The notes below the pieces were generated by a model that worked only from the letters and a program-made list of their open reading frames with translations, searched no databases and was not told the DNA's origin. From Lachnospiraceae bacterium (GTDB lineage Bacteria > Bacillota_A > Clostridia > Lachnospirales > Lachnospiraceae): a stretch of 14,741 bases of DNA. Where the stretch lies: NCBI GenBank assembly GCA_024699595.1, contig JAILPG010000225.1:1-14741 (forward strand), in the 5' to 3' direction. Shown here piece after piece: positions 7,211 through 14,255 of the stretch; the first letter of the stretch is position 1, and every line of letters begins with the position of its first letter. A program made the translations under genes and the position numbers.

Positions 7211-9196
7211 ATGAAGAAAAGGAATCTGACGACAGCAATTATCATATTATGTATGCTGCTTTGCTCCTGTGGTAAGGGAGATGGCAAAACCGGAAGTAAT
7301 GCAGCCGGAAACACACAGGGCACTGCAGATCCAAAATCTCAGGAAGTATCTGCAGAGACATCTGAAAGTACAACCGCGGACTCAGATAATGCTCAGAAAT
7401 CAACAGATACTTCTTCAGACAGCACATCGCAGGACGGATCAGGAGCCTTAGATAAATCTGAGGAAGTTTCCTATGAATATAAATATCAGCTGTACAACAC
7501 CATGTCACCGGAGGAGATCGTCGCATCCCTGAGTCTTGAGCAGAAGGCCGCCCAGATGGTGCAGCCCGCTGTCTACATGGTCACGGAAAAGCGAATGAAC
7601 GACAAGTGTTACGGCAGCATACTTTCCAAGAAGCAGGCGATCTACTACGATGAATGGCAGAAGATCGTCGACCTGTTCCAGGAGAACGCGATCACCTCAG
7701 AGTGCGGAATTCCCTATATCTACGGACAGGATGACGTACATGGCGTAAATTACTGTAAAAATGCGGTCTATTTTCCCCATAATATAGGACTCGGTGCGGC
7801 AAACGATCCCGAGCTCATGTATCAGATAGGACTTGCGACAGCGGATGAAGCAAGGCTCTGCCACATGCTGTGGAACTTTGCGCCCTGCGTAGCCCAGTCA
7901 GTCGACCCCAGATGGGGCAGGACCTATGAAAGCTATGGCTCGGATCTTGACATGATCACCGAGCTTTCGACAGCCTACACAAAAGGCCTTGTGGATGGCG
8001 GTGTAGTGGCCTGTGCCAAGCATTTTCTGGGCGATGGAAACGTGACTTACGGCTCGGGCGAGAACTCGGATATAAAGAGACTCATCGACCGCGGTGATGC
8101 AGAGCTTACAGAGGAAGAGATCAACAGGCTCATGGATGTATACAAGGCCCAGATCGAGGCAGGTTCGCAGACGATCATGATAAGCCACAGTTCCATAAAC
8201 GGTGTAAAAATGCATGAAAACGGCAAATACATCCTGCGCCTCAAGGAAGAGACCGGATTTGAAGGCTTTATCGTGAGTGACTGGAATGCTGTGCAGAATA
8301 CCTCAGGGAAAGGTTATGATACCAAGGTCATAAATGCTGTTAATGCAGGTATCGACATGCTCATGGAGATAGGAAGCTACGATCAGGCCATAAACGCGAT
8401 CGTTACCGCAGTAGGAGACGGAAGGATCAGCCAGGAGAGAGTTGATGACGCGGTGACAAGGATAATCCGGGTAAAAAAGAATGCAGGCCTCTTTGAGGAT
8501 CCCCTGTGCAAAGACCTGAAAACGTCACAGAGTGAGACGGGTTCTGAGGAATACCGGAAGCTTGCTGAAAAAGCTGTGGAAGAGAGCCTTGTCCTGTTAA
8601 AAAATGAAAATGATATCCTGCCGCTTAAGGAAGGCATGAAGATATATGTCACGGGACCCGCAGCAGATAATGCGTCGGTTCAGTGCGGGGGCTGGACAAT
8701 GGACTGGAGCGGCTACAGTGCCCCAAAGATTGAGGGAGTGACCACGTTAGTAAACGGGCTTTCGGAAGTCACGAAAGACATGAATATAGAAGTGATCACA
8801 GATGCCGAACGGGCAAAAGAGGCTGACGCTGTCCTGCTGATGCTCGGAGAAAAGACCTATGCGGAGTGGCATGGTGACAGCGAGGACATGAACATCTGCG
8901 GAAGCAAGGCTTTTACAAGGAATAAGAATGCGATTGAAGAGGCTAAGGCGTTAAATAAGCCTACGATCGCCTGTATCGTAGCCGGCCGTCAGGTCATCAT
9001 TTCAGATTATTATGATGACTGGGATGCCGTGGTAATGTGTTATCTGCCGGGCTCCGAGGGTGAGGGCGTTGCAAATGTGCTTGCGGGAAAGGCTGACTTT
9101 ACAGGAAAGCTTCCGAGCCCCTGGTACGGGGACGTGGCGCAGATAGGTACGGATGAGTGCATGTTTGAGGCAGGCTACGGGCTGAGCTATAAATAA
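7211..9196 (+). CDS. Lipoprotein glycoside hydrolase family 3 (beta-glucosidase / exo-beta-glucanase type)
   Basis: I start at ATG 7211 because it opens on a lipoprotein signal peptide (MKKRNLTTAI..., lipobox LCSC, Cys20) and has AAAGGGG at 7197-7203; an in-frame GTG at 7109 would add a basic 34-residue extension in front of the signal. The 661-residue product has a Ser/Thr/Asp-rich linker (21-95), then the GH3 barrel with GQDDVHG (172-178), PRWGR (233-237), KHFLGDG (270-276) and the nucleophile D357 in VSDWNA. The second GH3 domain (about 447-661) holds VLLKNENDILPL, GGWT (493-496), the likely acid/base E547 in LGEKTYAEWHGD, and YLPGSEGEG. Both catalytic residues are present. The GGWT and GEKTYAE motifs resemble the barley ExoI-type branch. 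No fibronectin-III tail is present. It should act on the cell surface, removing glucose from the non-reducing ends of beta-glucans or cello-oligosaccharides; precise linkage is unknown. Confidence 0.93.
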   Translation: MKKRNLTTAIIILCMLLCSCGKGDGKTGSNAAGNTQGTADPKSQEVSAETSESTTADSDNAQKSTDTSSDSTSQDGSGALDKSEEVSYEYKYQLYNTMSPEEIVASLSLEQKAAQMVQPAVYMVTEKRMNDKCYGSILSKKQAIYYDEWQKIVDLFQENAITSECGIPYIYGQDDVHGVNYCKNAVYFPHNIGLGAANDPELMYQIGLATADEARLCHMLWNFAPCVAQSVDPRWGRTYESYGSDLDMITELSTAYTKGLVDGGVVACAKHFLGDGNVTYGSGENSDIKRLIDRGDAELTEEEINRLMDVYKAQIEAGSQTIMISHSSINGVKMHENGKYILRLKEETGFEGFIVSDWNAVQNTSGKGYDTKVINAVNAGIDMLMEIGSYDQAINAIVTAVGDGRISQERVDDAVTRIIRVKKNAGLFEDPLCKDLKTSQSETGSEEYRKLAEKAVEESLVLLKNENDILPLKEGMKIYVTGPAADNASVQCGGWTMDWSGYSAPKIEGVTTLVNGLSEVTKDMNIEVITDAERAKEADAVLLMLGEKTYAEWHGDSEDMNICGSKAFTRNKNAIEEAKALNKPTIACIVAGRQVIISDYYDDWDAVVMCYLPGSEGEGVANVLAGKADFTGKLPSPWYGDVAQIGTDECMFEAGYGLSYK

Positions 9197-9295
9197 AGAT
9201 TTTGGTAAAACGGCAGGCTTTCTTATAAGAAGAGGTCCTGATACATACCTAAAAATAGAAAAAATCATTTTCTGAAAGAAAAATGTAAAAAATAC

Positions 9296-9324
9296 TTGAC
9301 ATATTTCTATGGAGGCGTTACTAT
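9296..9324 (+). promoter_or_regulatory. Promoter of the membrane protein / Xre operon
   Basis: TTGACA (9296-9301), 17-bp spacer, TACTAT (9319-9324). This is a good sigma-A match and lies 190 bp before the first gene. The rest of the 9197-9513 gap holds a short symmetric TTTTCT/AGAAAA element near 9268-9283, an inverted repeat GGGTGGA/TCCACCC (9378-9384, 9402-9408) and a G-poor A-rich leader just before the ribosome binding site. Confidence 0.65.
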
Positions 9325-9351
9325 ATGCTCATGAAGGGCAGGGACGCCTCC
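9311..9351. promoter_or_regulatory. Inverted repeat spanning the -10 element, possible operator or attenuator
   Basis: GGAGGCGT (9311-9318) and ACGCCTCC (9344-9351) are perfect 8-bp arms 25 bp apart. The left arm fills the promoter spacer just before the -10, and the right arm lies in the early transcript followed by TTTT. The placement would suit repression by a DNA-binding protein, the obvious candidate being the Xre protein of the same operon. A hairpin terminator is unlikely because the left arm would be upstream of the transcription start. Confidence 0.45.
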
Positions 9352-9513
9352 TTTTCATTAAAAAATTTCCGATGACGGGGTGGAAAAGCCAGAGAAGAAA
9401 ATCCACCCGGAAGAAGAAAAAAGCTTCGGCAGGTGGAAAAACAGGAGAAAAACCAATAATAACAAATAATAAAAAATAACAACAAATAACAAAGAAAAAC
9501 GGAGGAATTAATC

Positions 9514-10047
9514 ATGGGAACAAAAATGGCAATAGGAGTAACAGCAGGACTTGTGATCGGACTTGTGATCGCATTCGCACTTATAAAGGTGGCAAACACC
9601 AATCGTAGAATGAAGACAGAATATGACGAGAGGCAGCAGAAGATCAGAGGCAAGAGTTATATGTACGGATTTTACACGATCCTATTTTATCAGGTTGCGG
9701 TCATGATTCTGGACATAGCAGAGATATCCTTACCGATCGAGAAATATGCGCTTGATTTTACCGGAATTCTGTTAGGATGTATCGTACTTTGCGCACACAG
9801 CGTCTGGAACGGAGTATACTGGGGCCTTAATAATGACCGCAAACGTTACTATATCATATTTGCAGTAGCGGCCGTTCTCAATTTACTTCCCATAGTCGGT
9901 CAGGCAGTATCGGGAACGCTTTTACAGAATGGAAAGATCGGACTTGTGATGCTTAACATCATGGTGATCATAATGATGGCCGTAATTGTTATCGAGATGG
10001 TCATAAAGAACATGATAGACAAGAAGAAGGCTGAGGAGGACGAGTAA
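9514..10047 (+). CDS. Five-helix membrane protein with DERQ motif, partner of Xre regulator
   Basis: This 177-residue protein starts at ATG 9514 with GGAGG at 9501-9505. Hydrophobic segments lie at about 5-26, 50-71, 80-101, 111-133 and 141-164, and the tail is charged (KKKAEEDE). Between helices 1 and 2 is a cytosolic-looking basic stretch with YDERQQKIRGKSY (37-49), a motif common in small Firmicute membrane proteins (DUF2178/DUF6773-like) that are encoded next to short Xre regulators. The downstream Xre gene begins 1 nt after this stop codon, with its Shine-Dalgarno inside this gene, so the two are translated together. The likely but unproven role is sensing envelope state or binding and titrating the regulator. 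I cannot name the exact family with certainty. Confidence 0.85.
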   Translation: MGTKMAIGVTAGLVIGLVIAFALIKVANTNRRMKTEYDERQQKIRGKSYMYGFYTILFYQVAVMILDIAEISLPIEKYALDFTGILLGCIVLCAHSVWNGVYWGLNNDRKRYYIIFAVAAVLNLLPIVGQAVSGTLLQNGKIGLVMLNIMVIIMMAVIVIEMVIKNMIDKKKAEEDE

Positions 10048-10048
10048 T

Positions 10049-10258
10049 ATGAAGAATTTAAAGCTTAAAGCCGCGCGGGCCGGCAAGGACCTTTCTCAGG
10101 AAGATCTTGCGGTGATCTGCGGAGTATCCAGACAGACAATAAGCGCGATAGAAAAGGGTGATTACAACCCGACCATCAACCTGTGCATATCGATATGCAA
10201 GGCACTTGGACTTACCTTAAACGACCTGTTCTGGGATCCGGAAGCATCCGAAACCTGA
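10049..10258 (+). CDS. Small Xre-family helix-turn-helix transcriptional regulator
   Basis: The 69-residue protein is almost entirely one HTH_3/Cro-C1 domain. The helix-turn-helix is at about 16-37: SQEDLAVICGVSRQTISAIE, followed by the usual KGDYNPTINLCISICKALGLTLNDLFW. GAGGAGG at 10033-10039, inside the upstream gene, serves as ribosome binding site about 9 nt before the ATG. It lacks any ligand or dimerisation domain, like YozG/YgzD-type regulators commonly paired with small membrane proteins. It probably binds its own promoter; the inverted repeat at 9311-9351 is the best visible site. The stop codon is only 7 bp from the stop of the convergent helicase gene, and I see no hairpin terminator between them. 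Confidence 0.93.
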   Translation: MKNLKLKAARAGKDLSQEDLAVICGVSRQTISAIEKGDYNPTINLCISICKALGLTLNDLFWDPEASET

Positions 10259-10265
10259 GATAATA

Positions 10266-12425
10266 TCAGCCTTGCGGTATCACCATCGGCAGATATTTTT
10301 CCCGCTCCTTTTCAACAAAATCATGTATCCATTCTCTGTCAAGGAGGTTGTCAAGCGCCTCCCCCATGGCAGAGCGGTCGGCGAAGGTATCGAACTCAAG
10401 CTGTTTTTCCGAAAGCCTCATGAGCATTGCCTCGTCGACCGTGTTTTCACATAAGAGGTGCAGCACGAGCACATTTCTGACCTGACCCATCCGGTACACT
10501 CTTGAGATCGCCAGGTTGGTAAGAGAGGGCTTGATCTGCGGTTCGCAGAAGATCACGATGCTTGCGGCCTGAATATTAAGCCCCGTGCCGCCCGACTGCA
10601 CCTGGCATACCAGAACATCTTCTTTTTCACTGTCGGAAAAACGGTCGATGATCGCCTGTCTTTCAGCAACCGGAGTATCCCCGCTTATAACACCGGCGCA
10701 GCGTTTTCCGAGCATCGTACTTACTTTTTCCACTGTTTCCTTAAAAAACGAATATACGACAACCTTACGCTCATCCATAAGAGCCTGGTCACAGAGCTCC
10801 ATAAGCCGCTGTCCCTTGGCGGATGTGGAAAGATCCGGCTGTCTGAACGAAACTTTCCGCATTCCCGCAAAATCGCTCTGCATCACATCGTTTCTGTAAA
10901 GATCCGTATCCTCCGGTGTCATCATGCACCATTCCTGTTTTTCCTCTATCTGAGGAAGTTCCTTGAGCACCTGTTCCCTTGTACGCCTCAGGTAAAACGG
11001 GGCGAGTACCTGGCGAAACTCCGGGACGTTGCTCATCTGGGCAAGTCCTCTTATCTCGTCTGACTTATCAGGTCTTATAAAATCTATCAGCGAGCACATT
11101 TCGTCGACCCGGTTCTCAAGAGGCGTGCCGGTCATCATCAGTATGCGCTTTGACTCGTTTTCAAGCCTTCTGATATATCCCGTCCGCTTGGCATCCGGAT
11201 TCTTTATGTAATGAGCCTCATCGACTATCAGCATGTCTAAGCTCATCTTTTCATCGATCCGGTCGATTATTTTTTTCATCATCTCGTAATTGGTGACTGC
11301 GGCACCGCCGTCTCGTATCCACCTCTCAAGGGCGGATTCGGAGAGTGAACCGTGCACCAGATATGCGGGTATGCTGCAAAACTTCTTGATCTCGCGGCAC
11401 CAGTTTATGAGGACGCTTGCGGGGCAGACTATCAGGAAATGACAGGTCTGTACCTGTGAGCTGATGTGAGCCATCGCGGCGATCGCCTGAATGGTCTTTC
11501 CAAGCCCCATCTCATCGCCAAGAAGCACTTTTTCCTGATTGAGGATGTATTTGGCGCCGAAGGTCTGATAGGAACGAAGTGTCCCGTGAAAGCCGTCCGT
11601 GTTAAGAGTAAGTGAATCTATCTCATCGGCAAGCCTCTCGGGAATGCTGCTGTAGATGTATTTGCGCTCGGTCTTGGCAACGCCGAGGCTTTCAAGGATC
11701 GCATAATAGTCCGCACTGTTTTTCTCATAATCCTTCCAAACCGCGTTATCATCGTAGGCGGAGGCTTCGCCGTAGAGTCCGATAAATCTCCCGGCGCGCT
11801 CGAATAGGGGTCCATTGCAAAAAGAAGCCATACCGGCAACGACAAACGCCGTGTGATCCTTAAGCTCCCGCCCGGAGAACAGCCACTGTACGCGGTTCTT
11901 GATTATGTGCTCGCTCTTAAGGGCCTGTACGTAATCGTGGAATTCGGGATAGATGCTTTCTACATCATGTCTTATGACTTCCTTGCGCCGGTATTCGTAG
12001 ACAGCCCTCTTAAGCTCTGCCTGCTGGGGGGCTTTGTCATCGTCCGGTGTGAGAGTGACACTGGAATACGAGGAGATCTTGTCGACAAATTCGAAAATGA
12101 TGTTCCGGATAGCCTCTATCTGCTTATCGCCAATGCCGGGGATCTCTCTAAGCTCCCAGTCTTCGGCCGTTGACAGCCGTCCCATATCGGTATAGCCGGC
12201 TTCCGCAAGTGCTGATACGCGGATGCCTGCTTTGGATTTTTTCAGCTCATCAACAGAAATATCCTTAAGAGATTTTTGCGCATCGAGCATAAGCAGCTGT
12301 CTGCAGGACAGACGTATCCGGTCCTCCTGCTTTTTCCTGTCGAGACAGATCTGCTCAAGGGCAGAGTCCATTCCATACAGGATGTTCATCAGTTTTTTGA
12401 CGTCGGTAAAATTGATCTTTTCCAT
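10266..12425 (-). CDS. SNF2-family DNA-dependent ATPase / helicase with N-terminal helix-hairpin-helix
   Basis: The 719-residue product contains the complete SNF2 ATPase core: HGTLRSYQ (280-287), Walker A DEMGLGKTIQ (304-313), DEAH (402-405), motif III MTGTPLENR (431-439), motif V SGGTGLNIQ (611-619) and motif VI SRVYRMGQ (641-648), the last a variant of RAHRIGQ that keeps both arginines. Residues about 84-112 (TAEDWELREIPGIGDKQIEAIRN) form a helix-hairpin-helix, so DNA contact is likely. The SWIM zinc finger common in bacterial SNF2 proteins is not seen. It should translocate on double-stranded DNA using ATP and remodel protein-DNA complexes. ATG 12425 is 4 nt after the stop of the upstream CDF gene and has no clear Shine-Dalgarno, which suggests translational coupling. 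No nuclease, methylase or other defence partner adjoins it, so I do not call it a defence gene. Confidence 0.93.
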   Translation of the reverse strand: MEKINFTDVKKLMNILYGMDSALEQICLDRKKQEDRIRLSCRQLLMLDAQKSLKDISVDELKKSKAGIRVSALAEAGYTDMGRLSTAEDWELREIPGIGDKQIEAIRNIIFEFVDKISSYSSVTLTPDDDKAPQQAELKRAVYEYRRKEVIRHDVESIYPEFHDYVQALKSEHIIKNRVQWLFSGRELKDHTAFVVAGMASFCNGPLFERAGRFIGLYGEASAYDDNAVWKDYEKNSADYYAILESLGVAKTERKYIYSSIPERLADEIDSLTLNTDGFHGTLRSYQTFGAKYILNQEKVLLGDEMGLGKTIQAIAAMAHISSQVQTCHFLIVCPASVLINWCREIKKFCSIPAYLVHGSLSESALERWIRDGGAAVTNYEMMKKIIDRIDEKMSLDMLIVDEAHYIKNPDAKRTGYIRRLENESKRILMMTGTPLENRVDEMCSLIDFIRPDKSDEIRGLAQMSNVPEFRQVLAPFYLRRTREQVLKELPQIEEKQEWCMMTPEDTDLYRNDVMQSDFAGMRKVSFRQPDLSTSAKGQRLMELCDQALMDERKVVVYSFFKETVEKVSTMLGKRCAGVISGDTPVAERQAIIDRFSDSEKEDVLVCQVQSGGTGLNIQAASIVIFCEPQIKPSLTNLAISRVYRMGQVRNVLVLHLLCENTVDEAMLMRLSEKQLEFDTFADRSAMGEALDNLLDREWIHDFVEKEREKYLPMVIPQG

Positions 12426-12429
12426 GGGC

Positions 12430-13587
12430 TTATTTTTCAGAAAAATCTACATCCATCGCTATCTTCACATCGTGATCCGGGAATTCCTTTTTGATGTCCT
12501 CGTAAACGTCTCTGCATACGGCCCTGCGGTCTTTGGCATCAAAGCTTACGACTATGTCAAAGCGCATGCTCTTTTTCTCGGGATCCAGGTAAAATCCGTG
12601 CATCTGGCGCACGTACTGATGCGACAGTGCGATATCATGGACACGATTCTGCACTTCTTTATTGTGATCGTCCTTGGTATTTATGGAATATATGCCTATT
12701 GCGGTAAGTATGACTTTGTGCCGCAGATAGACTTCCTCCTGGATGCTTCTTGTAAGCTGGTCCAGCCTGTCGACAGAATATGTGTCCGGCACTGCGACGT
12801 GGACCGAGCCGTTCCATGAATCGGGACCGTAATTGTTGAGCACGAGGTCGTATGCGCCCTGTACATCGGGAAATCCGTTAACTGTCTCTTTGATGTGCTT
12901 TGCAAGATCGGGATCATTTCCCTCTCCGAGTATCTGCGACACGGTATCCTTAAGCATCTCAACGCCGGATTTGATGATAACGATCGATATGACCGCACCG
13001 AGCCAGGCTTCCAGTGATATGCCGGTCAGTAAAAACAGGACTGCCGCAACCAGAGTGGAGGCCGAAATGACCGAATCAAGAGTTGCCTCCTGCCCGGAAT
13101 TTATGAGGGAGGCAGAGTTTACTTTTTTTCCTGTATTCGTAACATATCTTCCGAGGATGATCTTTACTGCGACCGCGATCACGATGATGATAAGAGAAGC
13201 TGTCGAATAATCCGGAACGTCCGGGGTGATTATCTTTTTTACCGACTCGACAAGTGATGTGATGCCGGCGTAAAGCACAATTACGGAAATGATCATGGCG
13301 CTCAGGTATTCTATGCGCCCGTAGCCGAAGGGATGCTTTTTGTCAGGCTCCCGGCCCGCAAGTTTGGTCCCGATGATGGTTATGAGCGAGGCGCCCGCAT
13401 CGGAAATATTGTTGACCGCATCCATAACAATGGCGATCGAGCTGCTCATAAGTCCGATAACGGCCTTGACCACGGCAAGCAGGATATTGGTCACTATTCC
13501 GATGATGCTTGTCCTAACAATTATCTTTTCCCTTGAATCGGCGGTGTTTCCGCCCTGATCTGTGTAGTCCGGATATTTTGGTTTCAT
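12430..13587 (-). CDS. Cation diffusion facilitator (CDF) transporter with doubled C-terminal domain, possibly Mn-type
   Basis: This 385-residue protein has an N-terminal membrane domain with about six helices (25-215), the CDF signature DAVNNISDAGASL (56-68) and HPFGYGRIEYLSAM (85-98). CDF proteins export divalent metals by proton antiport. By alignment to YiiP, the transport site would be N59 and D63 in helix 2 plus E167 and D171 in helix 5; zinc carriers usually have His in the helix 5 position. An Asn/Asp plus acidic pair is closer to Mn-exporting MntE-type proteins, so manganese is my preferred but unproven substrate. The cytoplasmic part (about 225-385) is longer than usual and reads as two consecutive ferredoxin-like domains: SVHVAVPDTYSVDRLDQL...ILTAIGI (261-299) and FDIVVSFDAKDRRAV...VKIAMDVDF (343-382). 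AGGAG (reverse strand, 13604-13600) precedes ATG 13587 by 12 nt. It leads an operon with the SNF2 gene. Confidence 0.93.
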   Translation of the reverse strand: MKPKYPDYTDQGGNTADSREKIIVRTSIIGIVTNILLAVVKAVIGLMSSSIAIVMDAVNNISDAGASLITIIGTKLAGREPDKKHPFGYGRIEYLSAMIISVIVLYAGITSLVESVKKIITPDVPDYSTASLIIIVIAVAVKIILGRYVTNTGKKVNSASLINSGQEATLDSVISASTLVAAVLFLLTGISLEAWLGAVISIVIIKSGVEMLKDTVSQILGEGNDPDLAKHIKETVNGFPDVQGAYDLVLNNYGPDSWNGSVHVAVPDTYSVDRLDQLTRSIQEEVYLRHKVILTAIGIYSINTKDDHNKEVQNRVHDIALSHQYVRQMHGFYLDPEKKSMRFDIVVSFDAKDRRAVCRDVYEDIKKEFPDHDVKIAMDVDFSEK

Positions 13588-13599
13588 GATATTTTTCTT

Positions 13600-13721
13600 C
13601 TCCTCTGAGAGTTACTGATGCTTATGCGGTTTTCGGGATATTTGGTATGGCTTTTTTCCGCTCCTCTGAGGGCTTCAGATGCTTATGCGGTTTTCGGGAT
13701 GTTTGACATGGCTTTTGCCTG
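13600..13721. repeat. 61-bp tandem duplication upstream of the CDF gene
   Basis: Two adjacent 61-bp copies (13600-13660 and 13661-13721) match at about 51 of 61 positions; a 23-bp core (13617-13639 and 13678-13700) is identical. Both begin CTCCTCTGAG, the complement of the AGAGGAG ribosome binding site used by the CDF gene. The sequence around the CDF start also matches loosely (CAT...ATATCC on the reverse strand), so the array looks like repeated copies of the gene's 5' end. On the reverse strand the outer copy holds an 8-codon frame from ATG 13709, M-S-N-I-P-K-T-A, ending in TAA at 13685-13683; the inner copy keeps the same frame but starts with ATA. Confidence 0.85.
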
Positions 13722-13751
13722 TTCCCGGATATTCTGCTGTATCCTTCCGGC

Positions 13752-13766
13752 CGGGATGCGATCCCG
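13752..13766. promoter_or_regulatory. Perfect short palindrome upstream of the CDF gene
   Basis: CGGGAT-GCG-ATCCCG is a perfect 6-bp inverted repeat with a 3-nt centre. It has no following T-run, so it is not an intrinsic terminator. It lies between the divergent CDF gene and the T-box promoter and could be a regulator site; nothing else supports this. Confidence 0.35.
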
Positions 13767-13863
13767 CCGTCGCATGAGCGCTTGTCTATGCTATCCATAT
13801 TTTAAACAAAAAAAGAAGTTTCGTAAATGCACCGGAGTTTGGGGTTCATTCAATATTTTTCTG

Positions 13864-13893
13864 TTGACAGATAAAAAAATATCATGTAATAAT
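13864..13893 (+). promoter_or_regulatory. Promoter of the tryptophan T-box / trpB2 transcript
   Basis: A perfect TTGACA (13864-13869) precedes overlapping -10 candidates in TGTAATAAT (13885-13893). AATAAT at 13888-13893 gives an 18-bp spacer; TAATAA at 13887-13892 gives 17 bp. Transcription would begin around 13900, just before the T-box stem I at 13909. Confidence 0.65.
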
Positions 13894-13906
13894 TGATTAA
13901 ACCGTT

Positions 13907-14159
13907 GAAGGAGAGTGAGTAACTTCCGACAACCTCATTCTGAGAGAGCCGCGGACGGTGAGATCGCGGCAATGAGACCGGAAGCGAATGGACTCCTGAG
14001 GGCGAGCGGAAATAACAGTATGCGAGCCGGAGAAGATCCTCCGTTATCAAAGATCCGCGTATGATGGTACGCATGAGTGGGTACGAAAGTACCAAGCCGG
14101 GTGGCACCGCAGGAAAAGATTTATCCTGTCCCAGCAAATGTTGTTGGGGCAGTTTTTTT
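13907..14159 (+). promoter_or_regulatory. T-box riboswitch, tryptophan-specific (UGG specifier)
   Basis: Stem I can be folded by eye: base AGGAG (13909-13913) with CTCCT (13993-13997), then CTTCCG with CGGAAG, CTCATT with AATGAG, and GCCGC with GCGGC, with AGAGAG and GGTGAGA loop motifs. AGTGAG lies opposite GAATGGAC in the specifier loop, which places the specifier codon TGG (Trp) at 13989-13991. The T-box itself is GGGTGGCACCGC (14099-14110). Antiterminator: GGG, bulge TGGCACC (14102-14108), GCAGGA paired with TCCTGT (14124-14129) and CCC. The competing terminator is CTGTCCCAGCAA (14126-14137) with TTGTTGGGGCAG (14141-14152) and seven T. The C of TGGC fits the G73 discriminator of bacterial tRNA-Trp. 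Uncharged tRNA-Trp should allow read-through into the trpB2 gene. Confidence 0.93.
14126..14159 (+). terminator. T-box-controlled intrinsic terminator
   Basis: A 12-bp stem, a 3-nt loop (ATG, 14138-14140) and T7 (14153-14159) form the leader terminator. Its 5' arm overlaps the antiterminator 3' strand at 14126-14132, so the two structures exclude each other. Confidence 0.9.
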
Positions 14160-14255
14160 ATTTCGCAAACAATGAGCCGGTTTCGATCGAGCTTTCGCCG
14201 ATAAAAAAACTGTCCGGGAAAAATAGAATTGCCGGGAAGGCAGAAAGGAAACATT

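Noticed and set aside
10266..12425. Helicase as part of a phage-defence system (for example DISARM-like)
   Set aside because: No methylase, nuclease or other defence partner adjoins it; its neighbours are a metal exporter and an Xre pair.
12223..12819. 198-codon forward open frame over the helicase/CDF junction
   Set aside because: Antisense to two well-supported genes; no motif or ribosome site.
13618..13896. Forward 92-codon frame upstream of the T-box
   Set aside because: It runs through the 61-bp tandem duplication and the T-box promoter, and has no ribosome site.
13850..14254. Reverse 134-codon frame over the T-box
   Set aside because: The sequence is accounted for by the structured T-box RNA on the other strand.
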